Program-made: the position numbers and the translations under genes | The notes under the pieces: generated by a model | Told to the model about the DNA's origin: nothing | Databases searched by the model: none | The model's input: only the letters and a program-made list of their open reading frames with translations | Part shown: one piece after another, positions 36,621 to 44,613 of the stretch | Numbering within the stretch: the stretch's first letter is position 1 | Layout of the letters: every line of letters starts with the position of its first letter | Assembly: GCA_947647505.1 (NCBI GenBank) | Contig: CANSKO010000013.1 | Coordinates: 1 to 64,000, forward strand | Direction of reading: 5' to 3' | Source of the DNA: an uncultured Roseburia sp. | Lineage (GTDB): Bacteria; Bacillota; Clostridia; Lachnospirales; Lachnospiraceae | DNA length: 64,000 bases

Positions 36621-36829
36621 GGAAATCCGTTTTCAGACCGACTGCGCGGCCGCACGCTGCCTGAAACGGAATCGATTCTATGAAGACCATTATAAGCCCG
36701 TCGGTTCTTAGTGAGGTTTTTTCGAACTTAGAACCGCTACGGGCTTATAGAGCGCAAGCGCGTCTGAATGAATCGATTGCCGTATCAGGCAGCCATGCGG
36801 CCGCGCAGTCGGTCTGAAAACGGATTTCC
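36621..36829. repeat. Long palindromic element, copy C (largest)
   Basis: The arm 36621-36654 is a perfect reverse complement of 36796-36829 (34 pairs), and pairing continues with few mismatches to 36678 and 36770, giving arms near 58 bases. The core is 36682-36769, the same orientation as in copy A. Core outer stem: 36691-36701 with 36739-36749, eleven perfect pairs; inner stem: 36703-36712 with 36726-36735, nine of ten. The right arm ends at the base before the stop codon (36830) of the glycosyltransferase gene, exactly as in copy A. Confidence 0.9.
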
Positions 36830-37657
36830 TCACACCCCTCTGTCTCCCCGCAAAAACTTCTGATAAAGGAACGTCCGCATCCCAAGCGGCACAATCGACA
36901 TCAAAAACTGCGCCCCCGCAGAAATCAGAAAATCCACAAACCCGGAATACCCGATTCTGTGTATCCTCCAGCGCGCCTTTATCCCAAGCAGCGCATAGCG
37001 AAAGCTGCCTCTGCGCTGGTACATGCCGTCGCTTACACGCATACGCACAAGCGTCTCCTGTATATTGTGCCCATGCATGCCGCAAAGCAACATCCGCGTC
37101 CAGAGAAAATAATCTTCAAACCCTTCACAGTCCCTGTAATTCCCTGCGGCCAGAACGGATGACCTGCGCAGCATCATGGTCGGATGATTGAACGGGTTCC
37201 TGCGTTTGGCAAACGCTTTGATCGCAGCGTCCGTCTGCGGCACGCTGCGCCTCGCCCCCGGATGGGCGCTGTCATCTGCAAATTCTTCCACAATGCCCCC
37301 GACCAGATCTACGTCTCTTTCAGCAAAGACGCGAAGCTGTTTTTCACAGCGATCCAAAACGCTTACGTCGTCACTGTCCATTCTGGCAATCAGCTCATGC
37401 CTGCAGCATTCCACGCCCTGCCGGAGCGCTCTGCCAAGCCCGCGATTTTCTTTCAGGCGGACAATCTGAAACAGACCGGGATGCCGTTCGTCCATTTCTT
37501 TCAAAACGGCGTCCAGCTCTTTTGTCAACGGCCCGTCGCAGACGATCACAAACTCATCGGCCGGCGCCGTCTGATGCAGCATGCTTTCGATGCTTTCCCG
37601 AAAATAAGCCGCCTTTTCTTTTTCATAAACCGACATCAATACAGAGTAGGGTTCCAT
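36830..37657 (-). CDS. Family 2 glycosyltransferase
   Basis: 275 residues from ATG at 37657 (AAGGAAAGG upstream). Longer frames run into the preceding gene and add residues foreign to the family. The GT-A features are YSVLMSVYEKEKAAYFRESIESM, IVCDGPLT, ENRGLGRALRQGV and ARMDSDDVS; this matches AmsE/CpsG-like galactosyl- or glucosyltransferases of exopolysaccharide clusters. It is the final gene of the leftward rhamnose unit, and its stop codon adjoins palindrome C. The overlap with the upstream transferase gene is absent (gap 17 bases). Confidence 0.9.
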   Translation of the reverse strand: MEPYSVLMSVYEKEKAAYFRESIESMLHQTAPADEFVIVCDGPLTKELDAVLKEMDERHPGLFQIVRLKENRGLGRALRQGVECCRHELIARMDSDDVSVLDRCEKQLRVFAERDVDLVGGIVEEFADDSAHPGARRSVPQTDAAIKAFAKRRNPFNHPTMMLRRSSVLAAGNYRDCEGFEDYFLWTRMLLCGMHGHNIQETLVRMRVSDGMYQRRGSFRYALLGIKARWRIHRIGYSGFVDFLISAGAQFLMSIVPLGMRTFLYQKFLRGDRGV

Positions 37658-37674
37658 GTATCTGCCTTTCCTTC

Positions 37675-39048
37675 TTATTTCTTTTTCAGCGCCGTCGTCT
37701 GCGCATCGCTTACGCCTTCTGATTTTTCTTTCTGGAACAGAATGCGCACCGTCAGGATAATCAGCTTGATATCCAGCCATACGGAATAGCTGGTAATATA
37801 CGTCAGATCCAGCTTCAGCTTGTCATACGGCGCCGTATTATACTGTCCATATACCTGCGCATATCCGGTCAGCCCGGCCTTCACCTTCAGCCGATACGGA
37901 AATTCCGGGATTTCTCTGGAATATTCCTCTGTAATCTCTTTGCGCTCCGGGCGCGGGCCTACAAACGCCATATCGCCTTTCACAATATTAAACAGCTGCG
38001 GCAGTTCATCAAAATGCAGTCTGCGGATCACTCTTCCTACCGGCGTAATCCGGTTGTCATGCGCTTTCGCAAGGCGCGCGCCATGCCGCTCCGAATCCAC
38101 TACCATGCTTCTGAATTTCAGAATCTCAAATTCCTTTCCATCCTTCGTCTGCCTGGCCTGACGGTAAAACACGGGACCGCCGTCATAAAGTTTGACGCAA
38201 ACCGCTATGACAAGCATAACCGGAGACGAAAGCAAAATGCCGGCGAAGGAAATCCCAAGATCCATCGCCCGTTTGACAAACATCTGCCGGTAGGTCAGCC
38301 CATTATTGCGAAACAAAAGCAAAGGCGAATCAAACAGGTCAATATGCTCCGAATTTCGGATCATAATATCGGAAATCTTTGGAATGCCATAGCAGCGAAT
38401 ATTTCTGTCAAAACAGAATTTGATGAAATGATTGCGCTCCTGTACCGGAATATCTCCGATTAGCACGGCATTGTACTGTAAAATCTTATCGTATATCCTA
38501 TCCATGCCCGCGCTCAGAGGCATTTTTTCCCTGACATGAAATTTATCCTTTCTGGATTCCACTTTGCGGATAATTGCGTCCGGACTGACGTCTCCGTAAA
38601 TCAGAAGCATTTCATGCGGCGGATAAATAATGGCATAAATCCAGCGCATAAAAAGCGCCCAGATCAAAACGACCAGAAAATCAACCGCGCCCAGCCAAAA
38701 CATAGGACGGCTGTTCTCCAGAAGACTCCAGTCGCCATTGATTAAGGAGAGCTGAAAATACGTTATGCCATTGACGCAGACTATCGTCAAAAACTGCGAA
38801 TACATAATATCCCATGTCTTAAGGTATCCCACCTTCAACGAGCCAAACGCTCTGGAAAAGACGAGGATAAATACCGCATACAGCGCGATCACCGCCCAGT
38901 TGCCGCGCCTCCAGTAAGAAACCGGCATCATATCTTTATAATGCGCATACCACAACCAGCCATAAAATCCCGTCTGCAGCGCCACGACAAACATCTTGGC
39001 CCAGAACATAATCATACGCTTGGTCTTTAAAGATGACGATCGTTTCAT
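37675..39048 (-). CDS. Polyisoprenyl-phosphate hexose-1-phosphate transferase (long form, WbaP/CpsE-like)
   Basis: 457 residues. Four to five membrane segments lie within residues 1-125, a CoA-binding-like middle domain follows, another hydrophobic hairpin is near 270-295, and the C-terminus is the catalytic domain: KFRSMVVDSERHG, RRLHFDELPQLFNIVKGDMAFVGPRPERKE and GLTGYAQVYGQYNT. It starts a glycan by moving hexose-1-phosphate onto undecaprenyl phosphate. With the short enzyme at 20205 this makes two initiating enzymes in the window. The order after the exporter and chain-end genes suggests it primes the rhamnose polymer. Confidence 0.93.
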   Translation of the reverse strand: MKRSSSLKTKRMIMFWAKMFVVALQTGFYGWLWYAHYKDMMPVSYWRRGNWAVIALYAVFILVFSRAFGSLKVGYLKTWDIMYSQFLTIVCVNGITYFQLSLINGDWSLLENSRPMFWLGAVDFLVVLIWALFMRWIYAIIYPPHEMLLIYGDVSPDAIIRKVESRKDKFHVREKMPLSAGMDRIYDKILQYNAVLIGDIPVQERNHFIKFCFDRNIRCYGIPKISDIMIRNSEHIDLFDSPLLLFRNNGLTYRQMFVKRAMDLGISFAGILLSSPVMLVIAVCVKLYDGGPVFYRQARQTKDGKEFEILKFRSMVVDSERHGARLAKAHDNRITPVGRVIRRLHFDELPQLFNIVKGDMAFVGPRPERKEITEEYSREIPEFPYRLKVKAGLTGYAQVYGQYNTAPYDKLKLDLTYITSYSVWLDIKLIILTVRILFQKEKSEGVSDAQTTALKKK

Positions 39049-39058
39049 AAAAACCTCT

Positions 39059-40933
39059 CTATTTCTTCAGGAGCTTTTTCAACCTGTATTTCGTATCGAT
39101 CTTTGGCGCAATCCATTCTGCCGCCTTTAAACTCATCGCATCAATTCTGACGTCAATCTGCAAAACATTCTCTCCCTGCGGAACCTGCGTGACCAAAACA
39201 TTGGGGTCATCCGTATCAAACAGATACAGATTTCCGGTCAGCCTGTGCCCGTTGTGTATAAAATCAACGGCCGATCCACTTCTGTTTTTCCATGCAAGCT
39301 GCACAAGCTCTACCGTACACGCCTGGCTTCCGGGATCAATGCGCAGCCTCTGCACGCCGGATGCAATCGGAATTTCCAGCTGATATGTGCCGTCCAGCGC
39401 CTTGCTGCGATACACCGTAGAATCCGCTTCACAAAATCCCCTTCCCCTGTCAAAGTAAACCTGTAACGCGCTTCTGCGCTCCATCTCATCCACGACATGC
39501 AGGATACTGCTGATATGATACGCCGGCCTGCCCGCTTCCTTATACAGCTGACGCATCGGCGCATGGCCACCCTGCACATAAGCCTGAAACGCCTCTTCCA
39601 TTTCGGCATACGCCAAAAGCTCCTGCGATAAAATCCCCGCCTGCTTATACAGCGCATCGGGACAAAGCGCGCGGCGGTCCGCCGTCGTATCTGCATAATA
39701 GCGAATGTTACGATATAGAATAAAGCGCTGCGGAATCGGAAACGCAAACGACCATTCGTAATCCAGAATCGTCCAGCGGCCATCCTCTCCAATCAGAATA
39801 TTGGACATAATCAGATCAATGTCGCTCACATTTGCCGCCAGAAGCCCTTCTGGAAGCGCAGGATTTCCAAATACGTTCTGAAACGCCTCCGTCATCTGAA
39901 ATTCCTGCACGCCTTTGCAGTCGCAAATTGCAGAAAAAACTTCCAGCATACGCTCTTTCGCGCGCGCTTCTTCTCCCTGCTCCAGCAGCAAATCCAGCTC
40001 CTCCTCCATCGTATGACCCGACAAAAATTCCAGTTCAACGCCATCTGCCCGTCTGCTGCACGCATTCACCAGAAAGCGTCCGTCTGCATACGATTCCCGC
40101 AGCGCCCGCTCCATCTCTGTCAGATGCTCCACATGCGCCGCGGCAGCGTCTCCATCCGCCATCTTGACAAGGTGCATCCTTCCATCCAACGATTTTGTAA
40201 TCAGCGTTCGAATCGCATGCGCAGCGCCTCTGTCATTGGAATGCTTGACATATAAAATCTCCTCGCCCTGCCCGTTTACCATCTGCGCCGCCTGGCTTTT
40301 ACCCGCTACAATCAAATAAGAGCTGGAAAATTCCGTGAACTTCTCCCGCGCAAGCAGCGCATCCATCGCCTTTCCCTCGTCAAACAGCATCAGACGCTCC
40401 GCGTCAAAATTGCCGATCGGATCAATCAGCTCTCCCTGCCCGGGCAGATGCTCATCGGAATACAGCGCCATTGTAAAATAATAATCGGGAAATGGATAGT
40501 AAAACTTCTGCCAGGCAAAACCGGCCGCAGCAGCCATTTTGGAAAGCTCTTCTTTTGTCCGGCCCTTCGCTTCCCTTCTTCCCTCCACCGAAGCAAAATA
40601 TTCTCCTGTTGCAATCTCTTTCGCTCCGGCAAGGTATTTCAGCCCATACGCATTCTCGGCGCAAAGAATTAAAATCCCCGTCTCACGCAGATGCCGGCCG
40701 TACATCCGCAGCGTTTCCTCACATGCGGCTTCCGCGCTGACAATAAAATCATAGCCGCCTTCCCGCGCAGGCATTTCTCCCGCCGGATGACAGATCACAT
40801 GATCGGACATTTCCCGCAGTTTTCCCGCAATCACGTCCGTATCCATTCCGATATAACATACGCTGTCCGTCTTTTTTACCGGAAGCCATGCGATAATGTT
40901 GGCCCGCAGATGAGACGTCGTAAAAATATCCAT
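39059..40933 (-). CDS. Methyltransferase-like/kinase-like fusion (possible WbdD-type chain terminator) with C-terminal beta domain
   Basis: 624 residues in three parts. About 1-160 resembles a class I methyltransferase, but motif I is degenerate (YIGMDTDV at 27-34 instead of a glycine-rich loop). About 200-450 has kinase-like landmarks: a Lys in ILYVKHS (K230), DIDLIMSN (D373 to N378, spaced as in HxDxxxxN) and ILDYEW (D391, in the place of DFG). About 490-610 is beta-rich with LRIDP and TDDPN signatures shared with 5112-6632. In E. coli O9a, WbdD has the same methyltransferase-then-kinase order, ends the O-antigen chain, and its mark is read by Wzt. Here the next gene upstream is such a Wzt. 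The parallel is inference from order and motifs. Confidence 0.7.
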   Translation of the reverse strand: MDIFTTSHLRANIIAWLPVKKTDSVCYIGMDTDVIAGKLREMSDHVICHPAGEMPAREGGYDFIVSAEAACEETLRMYGRHLRETGILILCAENAYGLKYLAGAKEIATGEYFASVEGRREAKGRTKEELSKMAAAAGFAWQKFYYPFPDYYFTMALYSDEHLPGQGELIDPIGNFDAERLMLFDEGKAMDALLAREKFTEFSSSYLIVAGKSQAAQMVNGQGEEILYVKHSNDRGAAHAIRTLITKSLDGRMHLVKMADGDAAAAHVEHLTEMERALRESYADGRFLVNACSRRADGVELEFLSGHTMEEELDLLLEQGEEARAKERMLEVFSAICDCKGVQEFQMTEAFQNVFGNPALPEGLLAANVSDIDLIMSNILIGEDGRWTILDYEWSFAFPIPQRFILYRNIRYYADTTADRRALCPDALYKQAGILSQELLAYAEMEEAFQAYVQGGHAPMRQLYKEAGRPAYHISSILHVVDEMERRSALQVYFDRGRGFCEADSTVYRSKALDGTYQLEIPIASGVQRLRIDPGSQACTVELVQLAWKNRSGSAVDFIHNGHRLTGNLYLFDTDDPNVLVTQVPQGENVLQIDVRIDAMSLKAAEWIAPKIDTKYRLKKLLKK

Positions 40934-40945
40934 TTCGCTCCCTCT

Positions 40946-42208
40946 CTATTCCACCGTAATTTTCGTATTCATATCGTAATACCCTACCGTGTTTTTCGTC
41001 GAAACCACCGTCAGGCTGCAAACGTCATAGAGCCTGTGATACACGGTAAACTCTCCGTGCGGATATCCCGTGCAGCCCAGCGACAACAGATATTCTCCCC
41101 CCTGCAAATCCATTTTCTGACGAAACGACACCACCTGTACGTCTCCTGCCGCTTTGGGCGTAATCTCTGTTTTTTCAAACAGCGTATTCGTCCCGCACAA
41201 TTCAATGCCCAGCAAATTTTTAAACGAAAATGCAAAAATCGGCTCTGCAATGTCTGCATGGAAAAGAACCTTCATCTTTACCGTCATTTCAGAACCTTTT
41301 TCTATTACGTTGCTGTATCTGCCGTTTGCGTCCACAAAGGCAAAATCAATAATTTCCGCCTTTTTCGTGCCATATTCCAGCACCTCCGGATTGACCGTCA
41401 GCGTATTGCGCCAGAAGCCCTCGCCGCTTTGGTCCCATCGCGTTTTCTCCTCACCGTCCGCCGCCTCATCCAGCTGATTGACAAGCACGCGCTTATACAG
41501 ATCCACGGCTTCCTTTGGCGTCCCCTCGAAAATCTTATGCCCTCTGTTCAAAAGGATTGCCCGGTCGCAGTATTTCGTAATGCTCGAAAGATCATGGCTG
41601 ACAAACAGAATCGTCTTTCCCATCTGTTTGAATTCTTCAAATTTATGGTAGCATTTGGACTGAAAAAAGGAATCGCCAACCGAAAGCGCCTCATCCACAA
41701 TCAAAATCTCCGGATCGATGTTGATTGCCACGGCAAACGCCAGTCGGACGAACATGCCCGACGAATACGTTTTCACCGGCTGATGCACAAAATCGCCAAT
41801 GTCCGCAAATTCCAGAATATCCGACAGACGCTCGTCGATTTCTTCTTTCGTAAAGCCGATCATTGTGCCGTTTAAATAGACGTTTTCGATGCCGGTGTAT
41901 TCCATATTAAACCCGGCGCCAAGCTCCAGCAGTGCGGATATCCTGCCGTCCACCGTAACGTCTCCGCCGCTTGGATGCAGCACGCCGGTAATGATTTTTA
42001 AAATTGTCGATTTTCCGGAGCCATTTGTGCCGATAATGCCTACCGTCTCGCCCTTTTGTATTGTAAAATCAAGCCCGTCCAAAGCAAAATGCTCCCGATA
42101 GCATTTTTTCCGGGTCAGATTCAGGGCGTCTTTAAGTCTGTCGCGCTGTCTGTCATACAGGCGGTATATTTTGCTTACGTTATTTACTCTGATCGCGATT
42201 TCACCCAT
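40946..42208 (-). CDS. ABC exporter ATP-binding protein with Wzt-type C-terminal domain
   Basis: 420 residues. ABC core: GIIGTNGSGKSTIL (Walker A), YSSGMFVRLAFAVA (signature), EILIVDEALSVGD (Walker B). About 265-420 is a C-terminal domain of the kind that binds the modified chain end in ABC-dependent O-antigen export. It is strongly similar to the ATPase at 7774 in the core and less so in the C-terminal domain, which suggests each reads a different polymer. Neighbours are its permease (42221) and the candidate chain-end enzyme (39059). Confidence 0.94.
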   Translation of the reverse strand: MGEIAIRVNNVSKIYRLYDRQRDRLKDALNLTRKKCYREHFALDGLDFTIQKGETVGIIGTNGSGKSTILKIITGVLHPSGGDVTVDGRISALLELGAGFNMEYTGIENVYLNGTMIGFTKEEIDERLSDILEFADIGDFVHQPVKTYSSGMFVRLAFAVAINIDPEILIVDEALSVGDSFFQSKCYHKFEEFKQMGKTILFVSHDLSSITKYCDRAILLNRGHKIFEGTPKEAVDLYKRVLVNQLDEAADGEEKTRWDQSGEGFWRNTLTVNPEVLEYGTKKAEIIDFAFVDANGRYSNVIEKGSEMTVKMKVLFHADIAEPIFAFSFKNLLGIELCGTNTLFEKTEITPKAAGDVQVVSFRQKMDLQGGEYLLSLGCTGYPHGEFTVYHRLYDVCSLTVVSTKNTVGYYDMNTKITVE

Positions 42209-42220
42209 CGTAAAGCACTC

Positions 42221-43057
42221 CTATAATACATCCGCAAAATGCATGCGCAATTTTTGAAACACATAGCTGCCCAGCCAGAAGCACGCAAGCGTGACCGCCC
42301 AAAAATATGCCGTCTGTCCCGGCTTCTCCCAAAACGCCGTCTTTCCGATCAGCGCATCCCGATATCCCTGCACAATATAATACAGCGGATTGAGCTTCAA
42401 AACAGCCTTAAACGCCGTTCCAATCTCCATCTTTTCCATGTCCCACATAATCGGCGTCACCCACACGCCCACCTGCAACACAATATTGATGACCTGATTC
42501 AAATCCCGGAAAAACACGACGACTGCGCTTGTCAGATAGACAAGCCCCGTTGCAAACAGCAGCAGGCCGACGGAATAATATACAATCTGCAACGTATAGA
42601 AATCCGGAACATAGCCGTACAGCACATACAAAAACACGGCAAACGCCACAAAAAAGAGATGCACAAATACCGCGGAAATGACTTTTACAATCGGAAGCGC
42701 GTCAATTTGAAACACCACTTTTTTAACCAGATAAGAATAGTCTAAAAGCGCCCGCGTCCCGCCGCTTAACGCGTCGCTGAAAAAAAACCACGGCACCATG
42801 CCGGCAATCAGCCACAGCACGTATGGCACCTGGTCTCCGGCCGCATTGTGAATGGCCGCCGGCTTAAAGCCCTTTTCAAACACAAACCAATATACAAGTA
42901 TCGTAATCACAGGCTGGATAAACGCCCATACGATGCCAAGATACGACCCTGCAAATTTCGTTTTAAAATCATTCACAGAAAGGCGGGCAATCAGCTTTCT
43001 GCTCCTGCAAATCCCCGCCAGTGACAATCCCTGCTTTTTTTTCTTTGATTCCGACAT
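42221..43057 (-). CDS. ABC-2 type polysaccharide exporter permease (Wzm-like)
   Basis: 278 residues from ATG at 43057 with GAGGA upstream; the longer frame to 43108 lies in the rfbC gene. Six membrane segments, with FAGSYLGIVWAFIQPV at the start and KLNPLYYIVQGYRDALI late in the protein. It forms the exporter with the ATPase at 40946. It resembles the permease at 4336 more than the TagG-like one at 30993. Confidence 0.93.
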   Translation of the reverse strand: MSESKKKKQGLSLAGICRSRKLIARLSVNDFKTKFAGSYLGIVWAFIQPVITILVYWFVFEKGFKPAAIHNAAGDQVPYVLWLIAGMVPWFFFSDALSGGTRALLDYSYLVKKVVFQIDALPIVKVISAVFVHLFFVAFAVFLYVLYGYVPDFYTLQIVYYSVGLLLFATGLVYLTSAVVVFFRDLNQVINIVLQVGVWVTPIMWDMEKMEIGTAFKAVLKLNPLYYIVQGYRDALIGKTAFWEKPGQTAYFWAVTLACFWLGSYVFQKLRMHFADVL

Positions 43058-43068
43058 AAGGCTTCCTC

Positions 43069-43644
43069 TTAGCTCTTTTTGGATGCGTATTCCCGGATGC
43101 CGCCCCACTGCCTGTCCTTATCGGATAAGATCAGGTCGCGCTCCGTCATGCCCTGCGGCATCGGCCATTTGACGCCAATCTCAGGATCGTTCCAGATCAG
43201 GCCGCCCTCATCATTCGCATGATAAAAATCTGTGACTTTATAGCAGAATTCCGCTTCCTCGCTCAATACAATAAAGCCATGCGCAAAGCCCTTTGGAATA
43301 AAAAACTGCTTTTTATTCTCCTCAGAAAGCACAACGCCGTAGTGCTTTCCAAACGTCTCCGACCCTTCTCTAAGATCCACTGCAACGTCATATACTTCGC
43401 CCCGGATCACGCGCACCAGCTTGTCCTGCGGATATGCGATCTGAAAATGCAGTCCACGCAGCACGCCTTTTCTGGACGATGACTGATTGTCCTGTACAAA
43501 CGTACAGTCGATGCCTGCCTCTTTGAAATCATTATAGTTATAGGTTTCCATAAAATAACCGCGCGAATCTCCAAATACAGCAGGTTCCACTACTTTTAAA
43601 CCTGCGATTCCATTGCAGTCATTCTCCACTTTTATTTTTCCCAT
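43069..43644 (-). CDS. rfbC: dTDP-4-dehydrorhamnose 3,5-epimerase
   Basis: 191 residues, the normal RmlC length, from ATG at 43644 with AGAGGAG upstream. Conserved parts are FGDSRGYFMETYN, FVQDNQSSSRKGVLRGLHFQ (catalytic His region) and KGFAHGFIVLSEEAEFCYKVTDFY. It is the third step of dTDP-L-rhamnose synthesis. Genes for all four steps are in this window: rfbA next door, rfbB after that and rfbD at 46692. Confidence 0.96.
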   Translation of the reverse strand: MGKIKVENDCNGIAGLKVVEPAVFGDSRGYFMETYNYNDFKEAGIDCTFVQDNQSSSRKGVLRGLHFQIAYPQDKLVRVIRGEVYDVAVDLREGSETFGKHYGVVLSEENKKQFFIPKGFAHGFIVLSEEAEFCYKVTDFYHANDEGGLIWNDPEIGVKWPMPQGMTERDLILSDKDRQWGGIREYASKKS

Positions 43645-43657
43645 CTTTTCTCCTCTT

Positions 43658-44536
43658 TTACAGTCCTTTGGCAACCTCTGTCAGATACTGTCCGTAATCG
43701 GTTTTCAGCAGAGGCTGCGCCAGCCGAATCAGCTGTTCTTTATCGATAAACCCACGTTTGTATGCAATCTCCTCAATACAGGAAATATAAAGTCCCTGAC
43801 GCTTCTGAAATGCCGACACAAAATCCGCCGCCGCAAGCAGCATATCGTGATTGCCGGTATCCAGCCACGCAAAGCCGCGTCCAAGCGTCTCCACGGAGAG
43901 CGTTCCCCGCTCCAGATACGCATTGTTGATACTGGTAATCTCGATCTCTCCCCTTGCCGAAGGCTTCACGCTGCGCGCGATTTCCACCACGTCATTGTCA
44001 TAAAAATAAAGGCCCGGCACGGCATAGTTGGATTTGGGATGCGCCGGCTTCTCCTCAATGGAAAGCGCCCTTCCGTTTTCATCGAATTCCACAACGCCGT
44101 ATTCTCTGGGGTCCCGAACATAGTAGCCGAAAATCGTAGCGCCCGGCTGCGTCTCTGTCCGCTTTGCCACATTTTGCAGCGCCCTTGAAAAGCTCTGCCC
44201 GTAAAAAATATTATCGCCAAGCACGAGCGCGGCTGCGTCCTGCCCGATAAAATCCGCTCCAATCAAAAATGCGTCCGCAAGCCCACGGGGCTCTTCCTGC
44301 ACCCGATAGGCAAAACGCATCCCAAGCTGCTCGCCGGAGCCTAACAGCTCCTTAAACACCGGCAGATCCCTGGGCGTGGAAATAATCAACACTTCCCGAA
44401 TTCCCGCAAGCATCAGCGTAGACAGCGGATAATAAATCATCGGCTTGTCATAGATCGGCATAATCTGCTTACTGATCGCCTTTGTCAACGGATACAGGCG
44501 CGTTCCGGAGCCGCCCGCCAGAATAATTCCTTTCAT
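43658..44536 (-). CDS. rfbA: Glucose-1-phosphate thymidylyltransferase
   Basis: 292 residues from the ATG at 44536, which has GAGG eight bases upstream; an ATG nine bases earlier is too close to it. Full-length Rml[15 protein letters not shown] at the N-terminus, [26 protein letters not shown] and [15 protein letters not shown]. It makes dTDP-glucose, the first step towards dTDP-rhamnose. Confidence 0.97.
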   Translation of the reverse strand: MKGIILAGGSGTRLYPLTKAISKQIMPIYDKPMIYYPLSTLMLAGIREVLIISTPRDLPVFKELLGSGEQLGMRFAYRVQEEPRGLADAFLIGADFIGQDAAALVLGDNIFYGQSFSRALQNVAKRTETQPGATIFGYYVRDPREYGVVEFDENGRALSIEEKPAHPKSNYAVPGLYFYDNDVVEIARSVKPSARGEIEITSINNAYLERGTLSVETLGRGFAWLDTGNHDMLLAAADFVSAFQKRQGLYISCIEEIAYKRGFIDKEQLIRLAQPLLKTDYGQYLTEVAKGL

Positions 44537-44613
44537 CGCATTCACCTCACATGCCGCAAGAAAGAAGGCCTGCCCATCCCATTTTACTGCGCAGCCCTTC
44601 TTTCCGCTGAAAT

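Noticed and set aside
36526-36711. Plus-strand frame running into palindrome C
   Set aside because: Half of it is palindrome arm; no start signal.
40691-41875. Long plus-strand frame opposite the third exporter ATPase
   Set aside because: No family resemblance and no ribosome site; the real gene is on the other strand with complete ABC motifs.
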